A stretch of DNA of 64,000 nucleotides, taken from G963663525 sp963663525. GTDB taxonomy: Bacteria; Myxococcota_A; SURF-8; G963663525. The stretch spans positions 248,001-312,000 of the forward strand of contig CAXXHC010000002.1 in NCBI GenBank assembly GCA_963663525.2, given 5' to 3'. Under the pieces are notes generated by a model. The model saw nothing but the letters and a program-made list of their open reading frames with translations. It ran no database searches and was not told the origin of the DNA. This document shows positions 16,964 through 25,174 of the stretch, in pieces. Position numbers and translations under genes: made by a program. Position 1 is the stretch's first letter. Each line of letters opens with the position of its first letter.

Positions 16964-18241
16964 TCAGTTCGAGGAGGAAGGTTTTATCGAAATGTCGCTG
17001 TTGTCGTCACACAATAAGCGGCAGATTCCGACAACTTCCGGGAAATCCGACGTTTTATGGTTGAGCGTCGCCTCGATCGCCTCTGGATCGGGCTCGTGGT
17101 AGTTTTCCGGTTCCTGGTAGGTGGTAATCACGCCCTCATAATTCCTCAAAACCAGTTTGCTGCCCGAACGGGAAAGTTGATAATTGGGTTGAATCGGGAT
17201 CTTCCCTCCCCCTCCGGGCGCGTCGATCACGTACATCGGCCTTGCATAGCCGCTGGTGTGGCCGATCAGGCTTTCCACGATCTCGATGCCTTTGCCGATC
17301 GGCGTTCGGAAGTGGTTGAGCCCCTCGGACATGTCGCACTGGAAAAGATAGTAAGGCCGCACCCGGTTTTTCACGAGCAAATGAACCAATTTCTTGATGA
17401 TAACGGGCGAGTCGTTGACCCCTGCAAGCAACACGGACTGATTGCCGAGTGGGATTCCGGCATCCGCCAGCATCGCAAGCGCTTTCTGTGAATCGGTCGT
17501 CATTTCGCGCGGATGGTTGAAATGGGTGTTGATCCAGAGAGGATGATGCTTTTTCAGCATCGACACCAGATTCTCGGTGATTCGAAACGGCAACACCACT
17601 GGCGTGCGAGTGCCGATACGAACGATCTCGACGTGCTCGATGGAACGGATTTCTCCCAAAATCCAGTCCAGATAATCGGTGGACAACAAGAACGGGTCGC
17701 CGCCCGATACGAGGACGTCACGAATCGCCGGATTGCTTCGGATATAATCGATGCCGTCCTGGATGCGTTTCCGATTGGGTACGGAATCGACCCTGCCGAC
17801 CTTGCGTTTTCTCGTGCAGTGGCGACAGTACATGGCGCAAAGGTTGCTCACCAGAAACAGCGCCCGGTCGGGATAACGCACGGTGACACCGGGCACAGGG
17901 CTGTCGCGGTCCTCGGCCAGGGGATCTTCCATTTCGAAATCGGTGCGTTCCAGTTCTTTCGGCGAAGGAAATGCCTGCCGGAAAATCGGATCGATTTCCA
18001 ACCGTTCCCGGTTCATCAACGAAAGATAGTAGGGCGTAATCGAGAGTGGGAATTTTTCGAGGGTTTTTTCTGTGGTTTCGCGCATTTCCGCAGGCAGGGA
18101 GATTCCCAGCATATCTTCGAACGTATCGATATCTTTGACGGCATTTTTGACCTGCCATCTCCAGTCACGCCATCGTTTCTCACCGATGTTTTCGTGACGT
18201 GGTTCGCCGTCGAGTTTGATTTCCGTTTTAAGCCTTTCCAT
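16964..18241 (-). CDS. ablA: lysine 2,3-aminomutase (AblA/KamA)
   Basis: 425 residues; ATG with GAGGAG upstream. It is a radical-SAM enzyme with CAMYCRHCTRKRKVGR around residue 134, SGGDPFLLS, and the PLP-lysine region DAPGGGGKIP near residue 340. It converts L-alpha-lysine to L-beta-lysine using SAM, a [4Fe-4S] cluster and PLP. The ablB gene upstream on the same transcript implies that the product is acetylated to the compatible solute N-epsilon-acetyl-beta-lysine rather than fermented. EF-P lysylation-type aminomutases (EpmB) are shorter and would not sit with ablB. The 158-bp gap to ablB is the only sizeable gap in the operon. Confidence 0.93.
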   Translation of the reverse strand: MERLKTEIKLDGEPRHENIGEKRWRDWRWQVKNAVKDIDTFEDMLGISLPAEMRETTEKTLEKFPLSITPYYLSLMNRERLEIDPIFRQAFPSPKELERTDFEMEDPLAEDRDSPVPGVTVRYPDRALFLVSNLCAMYCRHCTRKRKVGRVDSVPNRKRIQDGIDYIRSNPAIRDVLVSGGDPFLLSTDYLDWILGEIRSIEHVEIVRIGTRTPVVLPFRITENLVSMLKKHHPLWINTHFNHPREMTTDSQKALAMLADAGIPLGNQSVLLAGVNDSPVIIKKLVHLLVKNRVRPYYLFQCDMSEGLNHFRTPIGKGIEIVESLIGHTSGYARPMYVIDAPGGGGKIPIQPNYQLSRSGSKLVLRNYEGVITTYQEPENYHEPDPEAIEATLNHKTSDFPEVVGICRLLCDDNSDISIKPSSSN

Positions 18242-18399
18242 GTCTCCTCACAGGTTTTGTTCCTCCACTGGACGCAGATGAAACGGTATAAAATCGATCC
18301 GATGTGCCGCCGATTTTCCCCCTCGGCGACGAACGAACCGACGGTTGATCGTACACCAACCGCCCGGCTTCCGTCCATTCGGGCTCGTGGCCCCGGACG

Positions 18400-19479
18400 T
18401 TAATGTGTCAGTCGTTTGACCCAGATGTTCATATCCTCGAAACGACCGAAAATGTCGCAATTATTGACGAGTCTGCCTGAAAATTCATAGCCCAGCTTGA
18501 AAAACGAACGGTTCATGCCCACGCTCATTCCACGTGCAAGCGTGTAGGCCGTCATGATGCCCTCGCCCTTCAAATCCTCCTCCAGACGACTGAGCAAATG
18601 CTGCATCAATCCCTTTCCCTGGGCTTCGGGAACCGTGGCGCAATCGGTCATTTCGGCGTTGAGATGTTTGCGGTCCATGTCCGCACTGGCCGCAGCCAAC
18701 GCCGATTCGCCCTTCACCGCCATACGGTAGATTAAGTTATGATCCATCGTGGACTGGATGTAGTCCGGATTCGTCAGTGGGGAGGGATACGTCTTGAATA
18801 CGCTGCGGTAGATCGCCGCCAGCAAGGGGATGTGTTCCAGCGTGGCGCGGATGATCTCCACATCCGAATCGAGCGGACGAATGCCGCCGGGCTCGGAGCG
18901 GTAGATCAGGTTTTCGATCAGCTTCGCTTCCTCCAGCAGATCCGAACTGCTCACGCGCTGGGCCGAGGAAAAACGGGACAGCACATAGGCGTCCTCGCCT
19001 TGAAAATAGTAGCGCAACACGCCTTCCATCATGTAGCCGTGCGAAAGGAAAACCTGAAAATCCTCCTTTTTGGCCTTGACGAAGATCTTGTCGAAATCGT
19101 TGGCTTCGGCGAGCCAGGCAAGGCGGCGGATCATCGCGGTGTAATTCGAGGCGCCGTAATCCACGACCTTCAGTCGCTTGTTGTAATAGTCGAAGAATAC
19201 CTTGACTTTGTACCCCTCACCGTCGATCTCGAAATCCAGTCCGTATACGGTGCCCACCACGGTGGTTTTCACTCCTTTGTCCAGCACGAACCCAACCACG
19301 CCCATGTCTTTTTTGGTCGGTTCGAGTCCTCCCCATTCATCCGCCACGTGCTCGATATCGTCGATGCCATCGACACCATGCACCACAGGAATGCGCGCTT
19401 TCTTTCGAGATGCCCCCCCTCCGGTTTCACGATTGGGTGAGGTGGCGGTCTCCTGGTCTTGAGATTCCGTTTTCGTCAT
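18400..19479 (-). CDS. ablB: beta-lysine N6-acetyltransferase (AblB)
   Basis: 359 residues. The C-terminal half is a GNAT domain (ATVPEAQGKGLMQHLLSRLEEDL, then GMSVGMNRSFFKLGYEFSGRL) and ends with the AblB signature NNCDIFGRFEDMNIWVK. The middle contains VVDYGASNYTAMIRRLAWLAEANDFDKIFVKAK, also typical of AblB. The first ~40 residues (SQDQETATSPNRETGGGASR) are a low-complexity extension longer than usual. It acetylates beta-lysine made by AblA at the epsilon amine. It overlaps the symporter gene by 4 bp (ATGA). Confidence 0.9.
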   Translation of the reverse strand: MTKTESQDQETATSPNRETGGGASRKKARIPVVHGVDGIDDIEHVADEWGGLEPTKKDMGVVGFVLDKGVKTTVVGTVYGLDFEIDGEGYKVKVFFDYYNKRLKVVDYGASNYTAMIRRLAWLAEANDFDKIFVKAKKEDFQVFLSHGYMMEGVLRYYFQGEDAYVLSRFSSAQRVSSSDLLEEAKLIENLIYRSEPGGIRPLDSDVEIIRATLEHIPLLAAIYRSVFKTYPSPLTNPDYIQSTMDHNLIYRMAVKGESALAAASADMDRKHLNAEMTDCATVPEAQGKGLMQHLLSRLEEDLKGEGIMTAYTLARGMSVGMNRSFFKLGYEFSGRLVNNCDIFGRFEDMNIWVKRLTH

Positions 19480-20906
19480 AGGATCTTCTCCATGTCGTTT
19501 TCGGATGGCGTCGCGGGTCTAAGAAACGTCCCCGCCACCAGCACCACCGCCGAAAGCGGTAGCGCCACGAGGATCGGCTCGCCCAGAGGATTGAGAGACG
19601 GCAGCGCGTGCAACGCCAGGGCGGAAAAGCCACCGACGATCATACTCGAAAACGCCGCCGTGGACGACACCCGCTTCCACAGCAATCCTCCCAAAGTCGG
19701 GACGAACAGGCCGGACACCATGAAGGAATACGCAAGCAGGATGCTATCCAGCACCTTCGGTACGGCCATGGCGATGACGACCGCACCGGTTCCGACGAGC
19801 AACGTAACCACGCGGCTGACGTGCAATACCCGGCGGTCGGATGCCTGTGGATCGAGGTATTTCTGATAAATATCGTTGACGAGGTTGCCCACCGACGCCA
19901 ACAGGCAGCTATCCGCCGTGGACATGATCGCCGAAAAATACGCGGCGCTGACCAACCCGATCAATCCGACAGGCAGTACGTTTTTAATCAGCATCGGAAG
20001 CGCCATTTCCGATTCGGCGTCGGGGAACATCACACGACCGAACATGCCGAGCACAACCCCTAAAAACGCCATCACCGGCCATTCGAGCAATCCGGCCAGG
20101 TACCAGGCCTTTTTCGCGGTTTTTACGTCGCGCGTGGCGTAAATGCGCTGGTACAGCGTCATACCCACGAACCATATCGGCACGATGGTGAACATCCAGG
20201 TGAGAAACGTCCCGAAAGAAAGATTCGTCAAACTGAAATGGCTTTCGGGCAGACTTTCCCGCAACGCTTGCCATCCTCCGATTTCCGCGTAGGAAAACGG
20301 CAGGGCGAACAGCAACAAGCCACCCAGCAACACCACCCACTGGATGGAGTCGGTGAGAATCACGGCCTGGATACCGCCGAAAGAAGTGTATAAAATGGCA
20401 ATGCCCGCCATCGCGATCACCGCCGTCCACAGGCTCACATCGAACACCGCACTACCCAACTTGGCTCCGGCAAGCACCTGCGCCCCCACGAATCCGGCGT
20501 ATCCGATACCCGAAACCACAGCCGCTACGAGCCTCGTTTTGGAATCGAAACGTTTTTCCAGAAAATCGGGATAGGTCAGGAGGCCGAAATGGTCTCCAAG
20601 TTTCTTGACCTTGGGAATCAACAACACCGCCGCCAGCCACGCGCCCAATAGACCGCTGAACAGCAACCACGACCCGGACAGTCCCATCGCGAAACCAAGA
20701 CCGCCCAGCCCGATGGAAAACCCACCGCCCACGTCCGTGGCAACGACCGAAAAGCCGATGTGGCCCGCACCCATGTTGCGGTCCCCGACGAAATATTCGT
20801 CCACGCTCGTCTGACGCTTCAGAAAGAAGAAGCCGACGCCCAACATGGCAGCCATGTATACGGCAATAATGGTGAAATCGATCCAGTGCATTGGTTTGCC
20901 GGTCAC
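19476..20906 (-). CDS. sodium:solute symporter (SSS family)
   Basis: 476 residues with about 12-13 transmembrane helices and SSS-family hallmarks. These include VDEYFVGDRNMGAGHIGFSVVATDVGGGFSIGLGGLGFAMG near the N-terminus, the helix-4/5 region YTSFGGIQAVILTDSIQW, and SAAYFSAIMSTADSCLLASVGNLVNDIY. It probably imports a compatible solute or amino acid with Na+; proline, betaine or lysine-related substrates are all possible. It is linked by ATGA overlaps to merR upstream and ablB downstream, so import and acetyl-beta-lysine synthesis should be co-regulated. This placement within an abl operon is the unusual point. Confidence 0.88.
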   Translation of the reverse strand: MTGKPMHWIDFTIIAVYMAAMLGVGFFFLKRQTSVDEYFVGDRNMGAGHIGFSVVATDVGGGFSIGLGGLGFAMGLSGSWLLFSGLLGAWLAAVLLIPKVKKLGDHFGLLTYPDFLEKRFDSKTRLVAAVVSGIGYAGFVGAQVLAGAKLGSAVFDVSLWTAVIAMAGIAILYTSFGGIQAVILTDSIQWVVLLGGLLLFALPFSYAEIGGWQALRESLPESHFSLTNLSFGTFLTWMFTIVPIWFVGMTLYQRIYATRDVKTAKKAWYLAGLLEWPVMAFLGVVLGMFGRVMFPDAESEMALPMLIKNVLPVGLIGLVSAAYFSAIMSTADSCLLASVGNLVNDIYQKYLDPQASDRRVLHVSRVVTLLVGTGAVVIAMAVPKVLDSILLAYSFMVSGLFVPTLGGLLWKRVSSTAAFSSMIVGGFSALALHALPSLNPLGEPILVALPLSAVVLVAGTFLRPATPSENDMEKIL

Positions 20907-21382
20907 ACTTCCTCGGAATCGTCGATTTCGATCGATTCCAGTTCTTCAAGCACGGGAGAGCCTTTTTTCGGAGATTGGAGCAGGGGGTCGTTTTCTTCCT
21001 TGGGCTCGCGCTCCTCGAATGCCGCTTTGTCCGGTACGTTCAATTGGCGGATGGTATCCTCGACGGAAAGAATCAGATCGTGCCGTTCTTCCCTGGAAAG
21101 CTTCCTCATCATTCCAAGAATGAACCTGACGCCCGCGAGGTTGATCTTTTCCACGGACACCAGATAGTGAATGAAAGTCAGCAGTTCCACATCCCGCTGC
21201 GAATACAGACGCCGGTTGCCGTCGGATCTCGCGGGGAAAATCACTCCCTTCGATTCGTACACCCGAAGCTGCTTTTGGGATATCCCGATCATGTCGGCCA
21301 CGACACCGATGGGGAACATGCCTTTGGATGGGTCTGCAATGCGCATTGTACGCCTCGGCGAGTATTCGGAAGATTCGTTCAT
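20903..21382 (-). CDS. MerR-family transcriptional regulator of the abl operon
   Basis: 159 residues from the ATG at 21382 (AAGG four bases upstream). A longer frame begins at 21433, but that ATG has no ribosome-binding site and lies within the promoter/dyad. The MerR helix-turn-helix is FPIGVVADMIGISQKQLRVYESKGVIFPARSDGNRRLYSQRDVELL. A short coiled coil follows, then an acidic tail (LEELESIEIDDSEEV). There is no cysteine-rich metal site, so it is more HspR/GlnR-like than a metal sensor. The stop overlaps the symporter ATG by 4 bp. It is the likely operon regulator and may control itself through the dyad at 21386-21453. Confidence 0.8.
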   Translation of the reverse strand: MNESSEYSPRRTMRIADPSKGMFPIGVVADMIGISQKQLRVYESKGVIFPARSDGNRRLYSQRDVELLTFIHYLVSVEKINLAGVRFILGMMRKLSREERHDLILSVEDTIRQLNVPDKAAFEEREPKEENDPLLQSPKKGSPVLEELESIEIDDSEEV

Positions 21383-21385
21383 AAC

Positions 21386-21453
21386 CTTGACACTATCAGT
21401 TTTCTCCCTTAACATTGGTATGTTTCCTACCATTGAGGAAGGATAGTGTCAAG
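21386..21453. promoter_or_regulatory. 12-bp perfect inverted repeat with face-to-face promoters
   Basis: CTTGACACTATC at 21386-21397 and its exact complement GATAGTGTCAAG at 21442-21453. Each arm holds a TTGACA -35 box. On the plus strand TTGACA (21387-21392) is 17 bp from TAACAT (21410-21415). On the minus strand TTGACA (21452-21447) is 17 bp from the weaker TAGGAA. The two promoters overlap head-on, and the dyad is a natural binding site for the MerR regulator. Confidence 0.6.
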
Positions 21454-21481
21454 CGCTAAATAAATATTGTTATTGGGATAA

Positions 21482-22465
21482 ATGAGCTATTTTAAGAAAA
21501 TATTCGACATGAAAGGATTTTTTTCGCCAATGTCGGCACATCATTTCCTAACAAATGGCCGTTTTCTTACACCTTTAAGAGACATATTTTCTCCGTCACA
21601 TATCTTCCAGTATTTAACAATTTCGGGAGCCTCAAAGTTCTCCCATTCTGCGAACAAGACATCGCTACCCGTCGAAAAAAAGTCGGAAATAGACGCCAGA
21701 TACCCCACGAGAGGCACCATTCATCCACTTTCGGCAAGCGATTTCGTCTCTTTCTCGCGATGTAGCATATGGAATTTATTGTGGGTGCTGTGCATTGTTC
21801 TTGTGGGATCGTTGGCTTTGACTTCGGTTTCTTCCGCTGCGAATGAAACGGAAGAGGCTTCCGAGGAAGTCGCATCCACCGACAATGCACCTGACGAAAC
21901 GCCTCGGGATACATCCTCCGTGGATAACGCCGAGGAAGATAGCGAGCCTTACGACGAAGACGACTGCTCGGCTTTGTTCGGCTCGGAAGAAGTGGAGAAG
22001 AAAAACGAAATCCGACGAGAAAAGCGTCTCGAACGGGTCATGGAATCCAATGGAACGATTACGGTAGTGCACCATTCCGAACAATGGAGCGAGGCCACCC
22101 ATGGGGTCTGCAAAGGAGTTGCGCTGGACTCGATCGAAAAAGACGAAGATGGCGAGTACCGCGCTCTGTTCGACGTAAACGATCCCATCGCTGACCTTTA
22201 CGGATGCGAACCCGGCCTGTATGAAGTATCTCAGGATGCCTCGATTTTTTCGGAGGCCGCTGTTTTATGGATCGACCGGAATTTCGTGCTGTTGGGCTAC
22301 GAAGGAGAACTGACCTACCTCACTCCCAACCCGGATCAACGTTACATCGTCCGCATGATCTGGCAATCTCCGTGGACCATCGCCCGTCCGAAAGATCCCT
22401 CGCGAAATTCGCGCAGCAAAAGAGCTCAAAACCGGAGGCACCGGAAGAGCCGTCGCAGGCGATAG
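21482..22465 (+). CDS. secreted/membrane-anchored protein of unknown function, probably frameshifted at its 3' end
   Basis: Up to 327 residues. The first ~95 codons are AT-rich and may not be translated; the convincing part starts with the hydrophobic signal WNLLWVLCIVLVGSLALTSVSSA near residue 97, then an acidic Thr/Ser/Glu linker, then a globular part (EKRLERVMESNGTITVVHHSEQW...GCEPGLYEVSQDASIF). The last ~25 residues are all Arg/Lys/Ser/Asn and look unnatural. A second frame from about 22385 to 22600 instead gives a Pro/Glu/Ser-rich coding-like sequence (KPEAPEEPSQAIESPEIQSS), so a 1-base indel near 22385-22440 is likely. No family recognised. Confidence 0.5.
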   Translation: MSYFKKIFDMKGFFSPMSAHHFLTNGRFLTPLRDIFSPSHIFQYLTISGASKFSHSANKTSLPVEKKSEIDARYPTRGTIHPLSASDFVSFSRCSIWNLLWVLCIVLVGSLALTSVSSAANETEEASEEVASTDNAPDETPRDTSSVDNAEEDSEPYDEDDCSALFGSEEVEKKNEIRREKRLERVMESNGTITVVHHSEQWSEATHGVCKGVALDSIEKDEDGEYRALFDVNDPIADLYGCEPGLYEVSQDASIFSEAAVLWIDRNFVLLGYEGELTYLTPNPDQRYIVRMIWQSPWTIARPKDPSRNSRSKRAQNRRHRKSRRRR

Positions 22466-22639
22466 AATCGCCGGAAATCCAATCTTCCACGCCAAAGCCT
22501 ATATCACAAGCGCCGGAAACAACTACGCCCTTTACTTTCACGGCACAATCGGGTAGCGTGCATAGAATTTCGTTAATCGGGAAGCCTACGAAACGGCGTA
22601 TAATTCCCGAACTTGGCAATGATTGGTGTGGAGGAACGG

Positions 22640-25141
22640 ATGGCTTTCGATATCTTGAAAGCGGTCGCTCAGGACGTGGATAGTAGCGTGGAAGTGGTAA
22701 CGGGCGTTCGAGCCCTTTTCGGCGAAGGCGCCACCATTCCCTTTATCGCCCGATACCGCAAGGAAATTCACGGGGATCTTGGCGAGCATAAAATCGCCCA
22801 GCTTCAGGAACGTTTGCGGTTTTATACCGAATTGCAGGGGCGCAAGGCTCAAGTCGCAAACATGGCCGAAGAAAAGGGACTGCTCACCGAAGACCTTCGG
22901 AACGCCATCGAATCCTGCCGCAGCCGCGTGGAACTCGAAGACCTCGCCCTGCCCTTCCGCAAGCGGCGTCGTTCGCCTGCTTCACGCGCCATAGACCAGG
23001 GACTCGAACCGCTGGCCGATAGAATTCTGGAGCAGAAAACCGAAACGGCCACCCAAACCGCCCTTGGCCAACTGCACGTATCGGTTGAAAAAAACGTCGA
23101 AACCCCGGAAGAGGCGATCAAAGGCGCTACGAGCATCGTGATCGAAGCCCTCGCCCGATCGCGAAAAATTCGCCGCCGTTTGCGAAGTCTCACCTGGCGG
23201 GAAGGCTTCATCGAAAGCCACCTGCGCGAAGACGCCAAGGAAAAACCCGGGAAATACAAGCCGTATTTCGATTTTAAAGAGCCGATCCGCTCGACACCCT
23301 CCCATCGTCTGCTTGCCATTCGCCGGGGAGAACGTGCAAAAATCCTGACCGTCCGAATCGGCCTCGACCCGGAACGAGCTTTCCAGGAAATCGAAAAAAT
23401 CGTCCTTACCAACCCGGATTCGATCTGGGCCGAAACCCTGCATTCCTGTATCGACGAAAGCTACACTCGCTTCTTGGGACCGCAGATCGAAACGGATATT
23501 CGCCTGGAATTGCGCCGCAAAGCCGACAACGAAGCCATCGAAATCTTCGCCCGCAACCTGGAAAACCTGCTTCTGTCGGCTCCCCTTCCCCAGCATACCG
23601 TGCTGGCGATGGACCCCGGCGGACGGGCAGGAGTGAAAATCGCGATCGTCGGCAAAGACGGCGAGTTGCTTGACAACACGACGATTTATCCCATTGCCCC
23701 GAAAAACGACATCGAAGGCTCTTACAAAGTGCTTGACCGGCTTTACGAGGAAAAACCCTTCGAAGCCGTGGCCGTGGGAAATAGCAAGGGAGGCCGCGAG
23801 GTTCTCTCGGTGGTACGGAGATACCTGAAGGAACGAGAACGCGACTCCATCCCCGTGGTACTGGTCAATCAAGCTGGTACAAGCACTTACAGCACTACAC
23901 CCGAAGCGCGGGAAGAACTTCCAGGAGCGGGACAGGCCACGCGAAGCGCGGTGTCCATCGGGCGGCGGCTGCAAGATCCGCTGGCCGAACTCGTCAAGAT
24001 CGACCCGAAACTGATCGGCGTGGGCCAATATCAGCAGGACGTGGACCAGCAAAAACTATCCCGTCGACTGGATCAGGTGATGGAATTCTGCGTGAACCGC
24101 CTGGGCTGCGACGTCAACCGCGCCTCGGTGGCGATGCTGTCGAAAATTTCGGGGATCGGCCCGATTCTCGCCCGCACCGTCGTGCGCTGGCGCGCCGACA
24201 ACGGCCCGTTCACCTCTTTGTTTGTGCTGAAAGAAGTGCCGGGATTTGGCGACGAAGCGTTTCAACAGGCTGCTGGATTTCTGCGTGTGGAGGGCGGTCC
24301 TCCGTTCGACGCGACCCGGATTCATCCCGAACGCTACGAGGTCTTGGAAGAAATCGCCAAGGAACTCGGAGTTGAAACGGGCGAACTGATCGGTCGGGAA
24401 GACTTGGAAAACACTGTAGATTCGGCCAAGTACGAGGCTTTGCTCGGCTCCTACACATGGCGGGACATCCTCAACGAATTGCTCAACCCGAAACGCTCCA
24501 TCCGTCCCGAATTCGTCGCGCCGGACTACGGCGACGAGTTGAAGACTATGGACGACCTGGAAGAAGGCGCGGTCATGGAAGGCACCGTGACCAACGTGAC
24601 GGAGTTCGGCGCTTTCGTAGACATCGGCGTGCAAAACGATGGGCTCGTGCACGTCTCGGAACTCTCCCACCGCTTCGTGCGCGACGCCTCGCAGTTCATC
24701 GAAGTCGGCAAGAAAGTGCAAGTCAAGGTCATCGAAGTCAATCGGGAGCGCAACCGCATCGGGCTTTCCATGAAAGCGTTGGAAACGCCTCCCCCCGAGC
24801 CGGAACCGGGCGAAGCGCCTTCTTCCGACGGGGAAGTCCCCGCTCCCGATGCGCCACGCAGAAGACGGCCTCCTCGTTCCGGCGACGACAACCACCCCCG
24901 AAGTTCCGAACCTCGCCGCGCTCCGGGCGGCAAACGCAACACACCGCGCAAGCCGCCGCGACCCTCCGGACCGCCGCCGATGCGCAAGGAAGGACAGCGG
25001 GAAAGCCGCCGCGAGGAATGGGAACGCAGCCGGGGAAGCGACCAGGTGACGCGATACAGCGACACCAAGGATGGCGAAGCCGTCTCCACCGGATTGATGG
25101 CCGATCTATTGAAAAAGGCCCTGGAAAAAAACAAGAAATAG
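22640..25141 (+). CDS. tex: Tex-family RNA-binding transcription accessory protein
   Basis: 833 residues from the ATG at 22640, which has GGAGG five bases upstream (a TTG at 22613 in frame is less likely). Tex architecture in order: N-terminal helical region with PFIARYRKEIHGDL, the YqgF/RNaseH-like domain (MDPGGRAGVKIAIVGKDGELL), helix-hairpin-helix (LSKISGIGPILARTVVRWR and VLKEVPGFGDEAFQQAAGFLRV), and an S1 domain (MEGTVTNVTEFGAFVDIGVQNDGLVH). It ends in a ~90-residue Pro/Arg/Glu-rich tail that is longer than in most Tex proteins. It is cytoplasmic and acts on RNA and transcription complexes. Confidence 0.95.
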   Translation: MAFDILKAVAQDVDSSVEVVTGVRALFGEGATIPFIARYRKEIHGDLGEHKIAQLQERLRFYTELQGRKAQVANMAEEKGLLTEDLRNAIESCRSRVELEDLALPFRKRRRSPASRAIDQGLEPLADRILEQKTETATQTALGQLHVSVEKNVETPEEAIKGATSIVIEALARSRKIRRRLRSLTWREGFIESHLREDAKEKPGKYKPYFDFKEPIRSTPSHRLLAIRRGERAKILTVRIGLDPERAFQEIEKIVLTNPDSIWAETLHSCIDESYTRFLGPQIETDIRLELRRKADNEAIEIFARNLENLLLSAPLPQHTVLAMDPGGRAGVKIAIVGKDGELLDNTTIYPIAPKNDIEGSYKVLDRLYEEKPFEAVAVGNSKGGREVLSVVRRYLKERERDSIPVVLVNQAGTSTYSTTPEAREELPGAGQATRSAVSIGRRLQDPLAELVKIDPKLIGVGQYQQDVDQQKLSRRLDQVMEFCVNRLGCDVNRASVAMLSKISGIGPILARTVVRWRADNGPFTSLFVLKEVPGFGDEAFQQAAGFLRVEGGPPFDATRIHPERYEVLEEIAKELGVETGELIGREDLENTVDSAKYEALLGSYTWRDILNELLNPKRSIRPEFVAPDYGDELKTMDDLEEGAVMEGTVTNVTEFGAFVDIGVQNDGLVHVSELSHRFVRDASQFIEVGKKVQVKVIEVNRERNRIGLSMKALETPPPEPEPGEAPSSDGEVPAPDAPRRRRPPRSGDDNHPRSSEPRRAPGGKRNTPRKPPRPSGPPPMRKEGQRESRREEWERSRGSDQVTRYSDTKDGEAVSTGLMADLLKKALEKNKK

Positions 25142-25174
25142 CCGCTCGACCTCCGGCAAAAATACGGTACCTCG

